Shown here: positions 34,665-43,686 of the stretch, in pieces
Position numbering within the stretch: the stretch's first letter is position 1
Layout: every line of letters begins with the position of its first letter
Assembly: GCF_036088315.1 (NCBI RefSeq)
Contig: NZ_CP107996.1
Coordinates: 806,001-870,000 of the forward strand
Length of the DNA stretch: 64,000 bases
Direction of reading: 5' to 3'
Origin: Streptomyces sp. NBC_00344
GTDB lineage: Bacteria; Actinomycetota; Actinomycetes; Streptomycetales; Streptomycetaceae
Made by a program: the position numbers and the translations under genes
Notes under the pieces: generated by a model
The model's database searches: none
What the model was told of the DNA's origin: nothing
What the model saw: the letters and a program-made list of their open reading frames with translations, nothing else

Positions 34665-35794
34665 CGGCCGGACTCCTTCTGCTTCCGGTCCGCCTTCGCG
34701 GACTTCGGCGGGGAGCCGTAGACCTGGCCGGCCGCGGGCAGCGGCAGCGTGGGGAGCGCCTTCAGCCGGGAGGGTTGCGCGGGGACCAGTCCGTTCAGGG
34801 AGCCCGCGCTCGACGGCATGGTGAGGTCGACGCCCGAGCTGAGTTCGTTGATGTTCGCCCGCCCGTCGAGAGTCCGGTGCACCGGGTCGTAGGCGTTGAG
34901 CACGTTTCCCGCGGCGAGCGGAGCGGTGTCCAGCGCTTCGGCGAGTGAGGCCCGCTGATCCACCAGCGACTGTGTGATCGGCACGAGTTGGTGGATGCTC
35001 TTCTTCAGGCTGCCGCGGTTCTTCGAGATGAAGGACTTCACCTGGGCGAGGGCGGTGCCCAGTTCCTTGAGCGCCGCTCCGAGGTTCTTCTTGTCGTCGT
35101 CGAGAAACCCGGTCACCGCGGCCAGCTGCGTCTCGGTCGAGCGGACGTCCCCGTCGTTGTCCTTGAGCATTCTGGTGAAGGTCTCGAGGGAGGACAGCGT
35201 GGAGAACAGGTTCTTGCTGCTGCCGTCGAGGGTCTTGCTCGCCTTGCCCAGTTGCTCGATGGAGTCGCCGATCGCCTTGCCGTTTCCGCCGAGGTTGGCT
35301 GCCCCGGTCCTGAGCAGATCGGACAGGGCACCTTGGGAGTTGGCGCCCTTGGGGCCCAGAGCGGTGGAGAGCCGGGTGATGCTGGCGTACAGCTGGTCGA
35401 CCTCGACGGGGGTGGCGTTGCGGGCGGCGGGCAGCACCGTCCGGTCCTTCAGCCGCGGCCCGCCGGTGTAGGCCGGTGCGAGCTGGACGTAACGGTCCGA
35501 TACCACGCTCGGCGCGACGACGACGGCGCGCGCGTCCGCGGGCACCTTCACACCCTTGTCGAGCAGCAGGGTCACCCTGACGACGTCGCCGGCCGGCCGT
35601 ACGGAGTCGACCTCGCCCACCTTCACGCCGAGTATGCGCAGATCGGACCCCGGATACACGCCGGTCGCCTGGTCGAAGTAGGCGGTGATGCGGGTGCTGT
35701 CCGAGTTGTCGAGAGCGATGACGCCGGAGGTGGTCACCGCGGCGACCACGGCGACGCCGGCTCCGATCGCGACGATGCGCTGGGACTTCTTCAT
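34661..35794 (-). CDS. mceD: Mce family protein D
   Basis: Fourth MCE subunit, 377 residues: anchor MKKSQRIVAIGAGVAVVAAVTTSGVIAL, MCE domain (RITAYFDQATGVYPGSDLRILGVKVGEVDSVRP), helical tunnel region with many Leu/Ser/Asn heptads, and a basic C-terminus (KSAKADRKQKESGR). The ATG used overlaps the mceC stop by four bases; an upstream open frame of 29 codons is not needed. Confidence 0.9.
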   Translation of the reverse strand: MKKSQRIVAIGAGVAVVAAVTTSGVIALDNSDSTRITAYFDQATGVYPGSDLRILGVKVGEVDSVRPAGDVVRVTLLLDKGVKVPADARAVVVAPSVVSDRYVQLAPAYTGGPRLKDRTVLPAARNATPVEVDQLYASITRLSTALGPKGANSQGALSDLLRTGAANLGGNGKAIGDSIEQLGKASKTLDGSSKNLFSTLSSLETFTRMLKDNDGDVRSTETQLAAVTGFLDDDKKNLGAALKELGTALAQVKSFISKNRGSLKKSIHQLVPITQSLVDQRASLAEALDTAPLAAGNVLNAYDPVHRTLDGRANINELSSGVDLTMPSSAGSLNGLVPAQPSRLKALPTLPLPAAGQVYGSPPKSAKADRKQKESGR

Positions 35795-36837
35795 CGGCTG
35801 CCACCTGTGGCCTTGGGCGGCACGCATCCGGTCTTCGGGAGCGTGCCTGAGGGCAGATAGTTCCTGGGGACGAGCCCGCATACGTAGGTGTCGAGCCAGC
35901 GGCCGTTGCCCAGGGTGTTGCCCACGAGCCGGTAGTAGGGTCCGGCCAGCGACAGCGCGTGGTCGAGGCTCTTGCGGTTCTGCAGCAGGACCGCGGTGAC
36001 GTTGTTGAGCGCGGTCAGAGTCGGCTTCAGTTGTGCGTTGTTGTCGGCGACCAGGCCGCCGAGTTCGGTGCCCAGATTCCTGGTGCCCGTCAGCAGCAGG
36101 TGGATGGAGTCCCGGCGGCTCTGTATCTCCCCGAGCAGCAGGTTGCCGTCCCGCAGGAGTGTCTGGAAGCTGTCCTTCTTGTCCGCGATGGTCTTGGTCA
36201 GCTGCTTGCTGCCCTTGAGCAGTTTCGCCAGTTCGGTGTCCCGTTCGGAGACCGTTCTGGACAGTGCGGACAGTCCGGTGGCCGCGGTGCGCACATCGGG
36301 CGGGGAGTTCTTGAACGTCGCCGATATGGTCGCGAAGCTCTTTGCGAGCTGCTTGGTGTCGATGTCCCCGAGCGTCTCGCCGAGCCCGTTGAAGGCCTGC
36401 GTCACGTCGTAGGGAGAGGTGGTGCGGCTGAGCGGGATACGACGGGACGGATCCTGCCGGGTGGTGCCGAGGGGGTCGAGCGCGAGGTACTTCTCACCGA
36501 GCAGGGTCTTGATGGCGATGGCCGCGGTACTGGAGTCGCCGACCCAGGCGTCCTTGACCTTGAATTCCACCTTCACCTTGGCGCCGTCGAGGGTGACCGA
36601 AGTGACCTTGCCGACCTTGACGCCGGCGATCCGTACTTCGTCGCCGTCCTTCAGCCCCGCTGACTCGCTGAAATTCGCGGTGTACGCCGTGCCCCCGCCC
36701 ACGAAGGGCAGGGAGTCCGCGCGATAGGCGCCGAACGCGAGCAACGCGATGATCAGCAGGCCCACCAGACTGACGGCCACCGGGCTGCGGTCGCGCATGG
36801 GTCTGACGGAGGGCAGCCGGAAGCGGGGGTGGTTCAT
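35791..36837 (-). CDS. mceC: Mce family protein C
   Basis: Third MCE subunit, 348 residues: basic N-terminus, anchor (PVAVSLVGLLIIALLAFGAYR), MCE domain (YTANFSESAGLKDGDEVRIAGVKVGKVTSVTL...LLGEKYLALDP), helical region, and a C-terminal motif YYRLVGNTLGNGRWLDTYVCGLVPRNYLP with one Cys, shared in form with mceB. The start codon overlaps the mceB stop (ATGA). Confidence 0.9.
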   Translation of the reverse strand: MNHPRFRLPSVRPMRDRSPVAVSLVGLLIIALLAFGAYRADSLPFVGGGTAYTANFSESAGLKDGDEVRIAGVKVGKVTSVTLDGAKVKVEFKVKDAWVGDSSTAAIAIKTLLGEKYLALDPLGTTRQDPSRRIPLSRTTSPYDVTQAFNGLGETLGDIDTKQLAKSFATISATFKNSPPDVRTAATGLSALSRTVSERDTELAKLLKGSKQLTKTIADKKDSFQTLLRDGNLLLGEIQSRRDSIHLLLTGTRNLGTELGGLVADNNAQLKPTLTALNNVTAVLLQNRKSLDHALSLAGPYYRLVGNTLGNGRWLDTYVCGLVPRNYLPSGTLPKTGCVPPKATGGSR

Positions 36838-37865
36838 CCGTGGCACCTCGCATCGGCGATCGGCAGGCCGGTGGGCGGCTTGCTGCCGTCCGATGTGGTC
36901 ACGCCGGACACCCTGGCCTCGCAGAGGTAGAGGTTGAGCCACGATCCGTAGCTGGCGATGCGGGTGATGGCCTGCATCTTGACGGGTGTCCTCAGCAGGA
37001 AGTTCTCCAGCTCCGGCTTGTTGTCGCCCAAGTTCGCCGACACCTTGCCGAGTTGGGCGATGTCCTGCTTCAGCGGCTGTCTGCCGTCCTGGAACAGTCC
37101 TGCGGTGACGGTGGTGAGTCCGCCGAGTGCGGTGATCGCCTCACCCAGCGGTTTACGGTCCTTGGAGAACCCCGACACCAGTTGCTGGAGGGTGACGACC
37201 AGGTCGTTGAAGCCCGCCTCACGGCTGTTGACCGTCGTGAGAACCGTGTTGAGGTTCTTGATCACCTGGCCGATGACCCTGTCCTTGCCCGCGACTGTGG
37301 TGGTCAGTGACCCGACGTGCTCCAGCAGGCTGTCGACGGTGCCGCCCTCGCCCTGGAGTACCTGGACGATGGATCCGGCGAGCTGATTCACCTCGGTCGG
37401 ATCCAGCCCCTGGAAGAGCGGCTGGAAACCGTTGAACAGCTGTGTGAGATCGAGCGCCGGGGTGGTCCTGGAGAGCGGGATGGTCGAGCCCGGGCGGAAA
37501 GTGCGTCCGACGGGCCCGCTCCCCTGGTCCAGGTCCACATAGCGCTGGCCCACCATGTTGAGGTATTTGATGGAGGCGTTCACCGAGGCCGGCAGACTGC
37601 GGCCCTTCTCGACCGAGAAGCTCACTTCGGCGGTGCGCCGGCCGGCGACCCTGACGGAGTCGACCTGACCGACCTTCACCCCCGCGATCCGCACGCTGTC
37701 CCCGTCCGTGAGTCCGGTGACGTCGGTGAAGCGGGCCCGGTACGAAACGGTGTCACCGACGCCGGTGTTGGCGATGCTGAGAGCGAGAACGGTGGTGGCC
37801 AGTGAGGTCACCACGATGAAGACAAGGGACTTCACGAGCGGTCCTGTGATACTGCGGCGCTTCAC
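36834..37865 (-). CDS. mceB: Mce family protein B
   Basis: Second MCE subunit, 343 residues: anchor (LVKSLVFIVVTSLATTVLALSIA), MCE domain (SYRARFTDVTGLTDGDSVRIAGVKVGQVDSVRV...MVGQRYVDLDQ), helical region, and C-terminal ASYGSWLNLYLCEARVSGV, where the Cys may pair with that of mceC. Overlaps both neighbours by four bases. Confidence 0.9.
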   Translation of the reverse strand: MKRRSITGPLVKSLVFIVVTSLATTVLALSIANTGVGDTVSYRARFTDVTGLTDGDSVRIAGVKVGQVDSVRVAGRRTAEVSFSVEKGRSLPASVNASIKYLNMVGQRYVDLDQGSGPVGRTFRPGSTIPLSRTTPALDLTQLFNGFQPLFQGLDPTEVNQLAGSIVQVLQGEGGTVDSLLEHVGSLTTTVAGKDRVIGQVIKNLNTVLTTVNSREAGFNDLVVTLQQLVSGFSKDRKPLGEAITALGGLTTVTAGLFQDGRQPLKQDIAQLGKVSANLGDNKPELENFLLRTPVKMQAITRIASYGSWLNLYLCEARVSGVTTSDGSKPPTGLPIADARCHG

Positions 37866-39103
37866 TTGAGCTTCACCTCCGCACCGCGGAAGAGCGGGCC
37901 GGCCAGCAGGCTGCTCCAGTCGGGCAGCGACTGCGGCTGTGCCTTCATGGCCGGTGCCAGCAGTTCGTTCACGAGTGAGTTTTCCTGCGGCGAGTTGGGC
38001 AGCCCGAGACTGTCGTCCCGCGCCGTGGTCGTGACGGCCGTGGGCGCGGCCCTGCCGAGGTACGGCACGGAGTAGCAGTGCGGTCCGCCGCTCGCGCTGT
38101 ACGCCGGTGTGTCCTTGCCGGGTACGTACTTGCCCAGCGAGGGGACGGTCGTGACGCTGACATGCAGGCCCGGCTCGTCGGTGCCCTTGCCGAGTGCCTT
38201 GTCCATGACGGGGACGAAGCCCGCGAGCGTGCGCAGTGTGCAGGGGAAGGAGGGTGCGTATTCGGCGAGGAGTTCCAGGGTGGGACGGCCGGACGCGGAG
38301 AGCCGGATGATGTTGTCCTTGTTCTGCCGCAGGAAGGCCGTGATGTCCTGTGCGGTCCGGGTGGTCGTGCCGTAGAGACCGGCGAGCCGGGTCTGCTCAT
38401 CGGTGATGGTGGAGCCGGTCGTGGTGAGGTCGGTCAGCGCGGTGAGGATGTCGGGGGCGGCGTCGCCGTACACCGTGCTCACCTTCACCAGCTCGGCGAT
38501 GTCGCGGTTGAGTGCGGGGAGTTCGGGGTTGAGCTTCTTCAGATGCGCGTCGAGGGCGGCGAACGTTTCGCCGAGCTCGGCGCCCCGTCCGTTCAGTGCC
38601 TGGGCGACGCTGGTGAGAGTGGCGGAGAGTTTCTCCGGCTTCACGGCGGTGAGCAGCGGGAGGACATGGTCGAGGACCTGTTCCAGCTCGATGGCGTTGT
38701 GCGACCGGTCCTGCGGGATGGTGTCGCCCGGCTTCAGCGTCCGAGCGGAAGCGCCGGCCGGGGGGACGAGGGCCACGAACCGTTCGCCGAACAAGGTGGT
38801 CGGCAGCATCTGGGCCGTGACGCCGGACGGCACCGCCCGGAGCTTGTCCGGCTCGATGGCGAGTGTCAGCCGGGCACCGGTGCCGTCCGAACTGATGGAC
38901 CTGACCTCGCCGACCACGACACCGCGCAGTGTGACCTCGGCATGCGGGTGCATCTCGTTGCCGACACTGTCCGCCTCCACGGTGATGGCGGACGAGTCGG
39001 TGAAGTCCTTCTGGTAGACCGCGACGGCGAGCCACGCCAGCAGGGCGGGGACGAGGACGAAGACGACGCCGGCGCACCGGCGGCGTACCGTACGGGCGCT
39101 CAT
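37862..39103 (-). CDS. mceA: Mce family protein A
   Basis: First MCE subunit after the permeases, 413 residues: anchor (CAGVVFVLVPALLAWLAVAVY), MCE domain (ITVEADSVGNEMHPHAEVTLRGVVVGEVRSIS...LFGERFVALVPP), and helical tunnel region. The long C-terminus contains two Cys (SFPCTLRTL, GPHCYSVPY). The ATG overlaps the yrbEB stop by four bases. The subunits are lettered by gene order, not by alignment to a particular mycobacterial mce locus. Confidence 0.9.
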   Translation of the reverse strand: MSARTVRRRCAGVVFVLVPALLAWLAVAVYQKDFTDSSAITVEADSVGNEMHPHAEVTLRGVVVGEVRSISSDGTGARLTLAIEPDKLRAVPSGVTAQMLPTTLFGERFVALVPPAGASARTLKPGDTIPQDRSHNAIELEQVLDHVLPLLTAVKPEKLSATLTSVAQALNGRGAELGETFAALDAHLKKLNPELPALNRDIAELVKVSTVYGDAAPDILTALTDLTTTGSTITDEQTRLAGLYGTTTRTAQDITAFLRQNKDNIIRLSASGRPTLELLAEYAPSFPCTLRTLAGFVPVMDKALGKGTDEPGLHVSVTTVPSLGKYVPGKDTPAYSASGGPHCYSVPYLGRAAPTAVTTTARDDSLGLPNSPQENSLVNELLAPAMKAQPQSLPDWSSLLAGPLFRGAEVKLK

Positions 39104-39903
39104 CCGGCCACCTTCACCGTCGTGGTCGCTCCCCAGATGGCGAGGGACAGGAAGAAGTCGGTGAGGCTGATCAGCACGATGGCACTGCGCACGGACCGTC
39201 CCACGGCCACCCCCACGCCGGCCGGTCCGCCCTCGGCGCGGAAGCCGTAGTAGCAGTGGGCAAGGATCACCATCACGCTGAAGATGAGCGCCTTGAGCAC
39301 CGAGAGGACGACGTCGTCCGGGGAGAGGAAGAGATCGAAGTAGTGGTCGTAGGTACCGGCGGACTGTCCGTTGAAGAACACCGTGACCAGGCGTGAGGAG
39401 ACGTAGGAGCTGAGCAGGCCCATGGCGTAGAGCGGGATGATCGCGACCACTCCGGCGATGATCCGGGTGGTGACGAGATACGGCATGGAGCGCACGCCCA
39501 TGGCGTCGAGCGCGTCGACCTCCTCGTTGATGCGCATCGCACCCAGTTGGGCGGTGAATCCGGCGCCGACGGTCGCCGAGAGCGCCAGTCCGGCAACCAG
39601 TGGCGCGATCTCGCGCGTGTTGAAGTACGCGGAGATGAAGCCGGTGAAGGCAGCGGTGCCGATCTGGTTCAGCGCGGCGTAACCCTGAAGGCCGACGACC
39701 GTGCCGGTGAAGAGGGTCATCGCGATCATCACGCCGATGGTGCCGCCGACGACACCCAGGCCCCCGCTGCCGAAGACGACCTCGGCGAGCAGGCGCTGCA
39801 CCTCCCTGCGGTAGCGGGCCAGCGTGCGCGGAATCCAGAGCAGCGCCTTCACGTAGAAGGTGAGCTGGTCGCCGGAACGGTCCAGCCAGCCGAGCATCGA
39901 CAT
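39100..39903 (-). CDS. yrbEB: Mce transporter permease YrbEB
   Basis: MlaE-type integral membrane permease, 267 residues, five or six membrane segments. The conserved cytoplasmic stretch is LGAMRINEEVDALDAMGVRSMPYLVTTRII, in which EEVDALDAMGV is the ABC-coupling EExDA motif. Forms a heterodimer with YrbEA. Three bases separate it from yrbEA and it overlaps mceA. Confidence 0.93.
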   Translation of the reverse strand: MSMLGWLDRSGDQLTFYVKALLWIPRTLARYRREVQRLLAEVVFGSGGLGVVGGTIGVMIAMTLFTGTVVGLQGYAALNQIGTAAFTGFISAYFNTREIAPLVAGLALSATVGAGFTAQLGAMRINEEVDALDAMGVRSMPYLVTTRIIAGVVAIIPLYAMGLLSSYVSSRLVTVFFNGQSAGTYDHYFDLFLSPDDVVLSVLKALIFSVMVILAHCYYGFRAEGGPAGVGVAVGRSVRSAIVLISLTDFFLSLAIWGATTTVKVAG

Positions 39904-39906
39904 CGC

Positions 39907-40755
39907 TCAGGCCCCCTTCGCGGGGACGATCTGGAGATAGATCGCCGTGATCACCATGTTCACGAAGAAAAGCAGCATGAAGGTGATGACGACCGATTGG
40001 TTGACCGCGTCGCCGACTCCCTTGGGCCCGCCCCTGGGGTTCAGACCGCGGTATGCGGCCACGATGCCGGCGAGAGAGCCGAAGATCAGCGCCTTGAACT
40101 CGCTGACGTAGAGATCGGGCAGCTGCGCGAGGGCGGAGAAGCTGGCGAGGTAGGCACCCGGAGTGCCGCCCTGCATGATGACGTTGAAGAAGTATCCGCC
40201 GAGCGTGCCGACCACCGACACCATGCCGTTGAGCAGTACGGCGACGAACATGGTTGCCAGCACCCGTGGGACGACCAGCCGCTGGACCGGTGAGATGCCC
40301 ATGACTTCCATGGCGTCCAGTTCCTCACGGATCTTGCGCGAGCCGAGGTCCGCGCAGATCGCGGAACCGCCGGCGCCCGCGATCAGCAGGGCGACGATCA
40401 GTGGGCTGGCCTGCTGGATGATGGCGAGGACGCTCGCCCCGCCGGTGAAGGACTGAGCGCCGAGCTGCTCGGTCAGTGAGCCCACCTGGAGGGCGATCAC
40501 CGCTCCGAAGGGGATCGAGACCAGCGCGGCGGGCAGGATCGTGACGCTGGCGATGAACCAGAACTGTTCGATGAACTCGCGTACCTGGAAGGGTCTCCGG
40601 AAGACGGCCCGGCTCACCGCGGCGCCCAGAGCGAAGAGCTTGCCGGTCTCCCGCAGCGGTGCGAGCGCGCGCGACGGCCGCTTCGGCACGGAGCGTCCGG
40701 ACAGCCGCTCCGGCCGCGCCGGCCCGGACGGCCGCACCGGCAGTTGTGCGGTCAT
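39907..40755 (-). CDS. yrbEA: Mce transporter permease YrbEA
   Basis: Partner MlaE-type permease, 282 residues, with a Pro/Arg-rich cytoplasmic N-terminus and the coupling motif DLGSRKIREELDAMEVMGISPVQRLVVPRVL. It is equivalent to MlaE in the Gram-negative phospholipid system. Its start overlaps the stop of the ATPase gene by four bases, so ATPase and permeases are co-translated. Confidence 0.93.
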   Translation of the reverse strand: MTAQLPVRPSGPARPERLSGRSVPKRPSRALAPLRETGKLFALGAAVSRAVFRRPFQVREFIEQFWFIASVTILPAALVSIPFGAVIALQVGSLTEQLGAQSFTGGASVLAIIQQASPLIVALLIAGAGGSAICADLGSRKIREELDAMEVMGISPVQRLVVPRVLATMFVAVLLNGMVSVVGTLGGYFFNVIMQGGTPGAYLASFSALAQLPDLYVSEFKALIFGSLAGIVAAYRGLNPRGGPKGVGDAVNQSVVITFMLLFFVNMVITAIYLQIVPAKGA

Positions 40756-41738
40756 GTCTGCACACCGCCACCGGTGGGAGCGTCACTGCGCTCGATGGCG
40801 GAGCGCGCCGCCGGTGGCAGCTCGCTCATCATGGAGAGGACCCGCTCCCGCCGTCTTCGGACGGCCTGGCGTGAGGGCAGACCCGGCGAGGGCTCGAGCT
40901 GCGGCGCGATGGTGCGCGGTCGGGCGCGGTCGGGGCCGCGGCCCTCCCGCAGCTCCTTCGCGAGAGTGGCGGCGTCCTTCTCCTCGGCCATCCCGATGGG
41001 GCCTTCCCGCCGCCCGCTGAGGAATTGCTCCACCACCGGTTCCTCGCTGGTGAGCAGCACCTCGCGTGGCCCGAAGGTGACCAGGCTGCGGCAGAAGAGC
41101 ATTCCCATGTTGTCGGGCACGGTGGCAGCGATGTCGAGGTTGTGGGTGACGATCAGCATCGTCGCGTCGAACTGTGCGTTGAGGTCGATCAACAGCTGGG
41201 AGATGTACGCGGTGCGGACGGGATCAAGTCCGGAGTCCGGCTCGTCGCAGAGGATGATCTGCGGATCGAGTACCAGTGCGCGGGCCAGGCCGGCCCGCTT
41301 GCGCATCCCGCCCGATATCTCACCGGGCAGCTTGTCCTCGGCTCCGACGAGGCCGACCATGTCCATCCGCTCCATGACGATGGCGCGGATCTCGGACTCC
41401 TTCTTCCGCGTGTGTTCGCGCAGCGGGAAGGCGATGTTGTCGAAGAGCGTCATCGAGCCGAAGAGCGCCCCGTCCTGGAACATCAGTCCGAAGAGCTTGC
41501 GTGTCTCGTAAATGTCACGCTCAGGGCTGTTCACCATGTCGACACCGTTGATGAGGACGCTGCCCCGCTCGGGCTTCATCAGCCCGATCAGCGACTTCAG
41601 GAAGACAGTCTTTCCGGTGCCGGACGGCCCGAGCATCACGCTCACCTCTCCGGGCGGCAGAGTGAGCGTCACGTCCTCCCAGACCGTCTGCCGGCCGAAT
41701 GTCTTGGTCAGTCCTTCGACCTTCACTTCAATTCCCAT
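40752..41738 (-). CDS. mceG: Mce transporter ATPase MceG (Mkl)
   Basis: ATP-binding subunit that energises the Mce importer. Walker A GPSGTGKT, signature ISGGMRKRAGLARAL, Walker B IILCDEPDSGLDP and H-loop VTHN are all present, with the MlaF-like DEPDSGLDP wording typical of lipid transporters. A C-terminal extension of about 80 residues after FLSGRREGPIG is charged and probably disordered. I chose the ATG at 41738, with GGGAGG just upstream; a GTG directly before it is the alternative. In mycobacteria mceG is usually unlinked to mce operons, whereas here it is the gene next to yrbEA. Confidence 0.93.
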   Translation of the reverse strand: MGIEVKVEGLTKTFGRQTVWEDVTLTLPPGEVSVMLGPSGTGKTVFLKSLIGLMKPERGSVLINGVDMVNSPERDIYETRKLFGLMFQDGALFGSMTLFDNIAFPLREHTRKKESEIRAIVMERMDMVGLVGAEDKLPGEISGGMRKRAGLARALVLDPQIILCDEPDSGLDPVRTAYISQLLIDLNAQFDATMLIVTHNLDIAATVPDNMGMLFCRSLVTFGPREVLLTSEEPVVEQFLSGRREGPIGMAEEKDAATLAKELREGRGPDRARPRTIAPQLEPSPGLPSRQAVRRRRERVLSMMSELPPAARSAIERSDAPTGGGVQT

Positions 41739-41772
41739 CACACCTCCCGGGGTTGTGCGGACGACGTATGAA

Positions 41773-43308
41773 TCAGCGCTGTGGCTTCGGGACTTCGATG
41801 GGGCTGCACCCCGGCTTGTCGGGATTCCCTATGAAACAGGGGGCGCCCTGGATCATCTTGATCTCGTTGTCCGGACCGCTGATCGCCGAGGTGAATATGG
41901 GGTCCAGGTCACTGCCGGTTCCGCAGCCGGTGAAGGACGGAATGTCGACCTTCCCGAAGAGGGCACCGCCCGTGTCGATCTCATAGTCGGGAATCCCGTC
42001 GACATCTCCGCTCTGCGCATCGGAAGTTCCCCTGAGGACAAGGTCGATCGGCTTGCTCGTACGGCATTTGCTTCCCACGTCGAGCGGGACGCCATTGACC
42101 TTGACGTCATAGATCCGCAGACCGATGTGGGTGCCGAGCGTGGTCACCACCGGTACGTCGAAAGGCTCCTGGAAGCGGCTCGTCGAGTAGATGGTGAGCG
42201 GCTCGTCGGTGATGAACTGCATCTTCGCGCTGGTGGGCATGAAGCCGAAGGCCAGAAACGTGGACCTGCCCGGCGCGACTTTCAGATCGCCGACCGTGTC
42301 CGCCTCGATGTTGCCGTGGGTGTAGTCGAGTGTGACGCGGACGCCGGTGAGGAGGTTGGTGATGCCGGGGTCGTCGTAGGGGTCATTGACCAGTGCGGCC
42401 TCGCCCAGCTTCTTCACGTTGGTGTATCCGTCCGCGTACGCGCACAGCGGCTGCGGCACGAGGTCCGGCACTTCGAAGGGGGGCGGCGAGGGGTGCGGGA
42501 GCCGGGACACGTCCAGGGAACCGGTCGGGGACGGCGGGCAGTCGGTCCGTGTGGCGGACGGGCTCGGTGCGACGCGGATGGCGTCCCTGGGAGCCGGGCG
42601 GGCGTTCTTGCCGCCGGCCGTCGCGGAGGGCGAGGGCACGGGCAGCGTGCTCTCCCCGGACACCGGGACCCTGGCAAGCGTCAGGTCCTGCTCCACCGCG
42701 ACGGAGCACTTCACCCGGACTGGCTCGGCGGCTGCCGGCGGGGCCGGCGGGGCCGGCGGCGCACCGTGGCTCGCCGTCGGGCTGGGGGTCGCGGACCGGA
42801 TGGGAGCCAGTTCGAAGGCGAGCGCGCCGGCCCGGAAGACCACCGGGCCCGCTGCCGGAACGGTCACCGAAGGGACCTGGCCCGCGAACTCGACCGCCAG
42901 GTCGTCGCTTTCGGGGATCACGGTCCGTTCCGCAGCCAGATCCGCCCATGCGGCCACCGCCTGATCGGTGCCCTGTGAGACGCCCGCCGTCAGCGTGGCC
43001 GATCCGGTGACGGCGTCGGAGTCCAGCGGTACAAGACGGCCGAGCACCGTCTGCGGAAGGGAGATGCCGATCGTCACCTCACCCGGCTGAATGGCCTGGC
43101 CCGCCACACCGGATTCCGGAAAGCTGCCGATGAATTCAACGTCGATTCGCTGTGCGCCGGAGGGGAACTGGCAGAGATAGGAAAGCTCCGCCTTCACTTG
43201 CTGGTCCTTTGCATGCGATACGCCCATGGGCAGGAAACCGGCCACCAGGGCACAAAGCCCAAGGGCGGCGATACGTGCGATGCCTCGCCCGCCAATGGCC
43301 CATCTCAT
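41773..43308 (-). CDS. Secreted protein of the mce operon (DUF6801-like N-terminal domain)
   Basis: A 511-residue secreted protein. The signal peptide (ARIAALGLCALVAGFLPMGVSHA) is followed by a beta domain, KAELSYLCQFPSGAQRIDVEFIGSFPESGVAGQAIQPGEVTIGISLPQ, that resembles the domain catalogued as DUF6801 (from memory, unchecked). A Pro/Ser/Ala-rich linker (about 205-285) leads to a C-terminal domain with several Cys (CAYADGYTN, SKCRTSK, FTGCGTG, APCFIGN, PGCSP). The ATG has GGAG seven bases upstream. It lies 34 bases before mceG, so it heads the same transcript. It may be an extracellular ligand-binding partner of the importer; that is inference. Confidence 0.78.
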   Translation of the reverse strand: MRWAIGGRGIARIAALGLCALVAGFLPMGVSHAKDQQVKAELSYLCQFPSGAQRIDVEFIGSFPESGVAGQAIQPGEVTIGISLPQTVLGRLVPLDSDAVTGSATLTAGVSQGTDQAVAAWADLAAERTVIPESDDLAVEFAGQVPSVTVPAAGPVVFRAGALAFELAPIRSATPSPTASHGAPPAPPAPPAAAEPVRVKCSVAVEQDLTLARVPVSGESTLPVPSPSATAGGKNARPAPRDAIRVAPSPSATRTDCPPSPTGSLDVSRLPHPSPPPFEVPDLVPQPLCAYADGYTNVKKLGEAALVNDPYDDPGITNLLTGVRVTLDYTHGNIEADTVGDLKVAPGRSTFLAFGFMPTSAKMQFITDEPLTIYSTSRFQEPFDVPVVTTLGTHIGLRIYDVKVNGVPLDVGSKCRTSKPIDLVLRGTSDAQSGDVDGIPDYEIDTGGALFGKVDIPSFTGCGTGSDLDPIFTSAISGPDNEIKMIQGAPCFIGNPDKPGCSPIEVPKPQR

Positions 43309-43329
43309 CGCACGTCTCCTTGTACGCAA

Positions 43330-43359
43330 ATAGCTGACTCCCAAGGGGAGATGAGTCAA
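43330..43359 (-). promoter_or_regulatory. Probable promoter of the mce operon
   Basis: On the minus strand TTGACT (43359-43354) and AGCTAT (43335-43330) are separated by 18 bp. They lie about 20 bases before the ATG of the first operon gene. This is the only promoter-like pair I find in the gap, and no internal promoter is evident between the overlapping mce genes. Confidence 0.45.
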
Positions 43360-43542
43360 TTCGGCGCACACGCCGACGAGCTCAGAGAATCACTGCGGTA
43401 CCGGGACGCGGACTCTACGTTCGCAATCATGCAGTACACAAGTGATAGGCACCGGGAGCACGAACAGCCCAAGGAATTGTCAGGAGATGACAAGTACCCG
43501 CAGCGCACCTTGTCTCCCGGTGCGTATACCGCGCGTGACAGC

Positions 43543-43582
43543 GGGGCTCCGCGGCCCTGGGGGGCCGGGGCCACGGAGCCCC
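43543..43582 (-). terminator. Terminator of the small secreted protein gene
   Basis: GGGGCTCCG (43543-43551) pairs with CGGAGCCCC (43574-43582), with further G/C pairing inside. It lies about 105 bases past the stop at 43687. It separates that gene from the mce transcript. Confidence 0.6.
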
Positions 43583-43686
43583 TGAAGGGAAGCCTCGCGG
43601 GGAAGGAGGTCCGATGTGGATTCCCGGGCCGGCGAACCGGAGCCCAGGGGACCGGGCGCCGGTGTCCGGCGATGGGCGGGAACAAG

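Noticed and set aside
43360..43686. Possible small genes in the gap before the mce operon
   Set aside because: Open frames here have poor third-position bias and no ribosome site, and they overlap a clear terminator hairpin.
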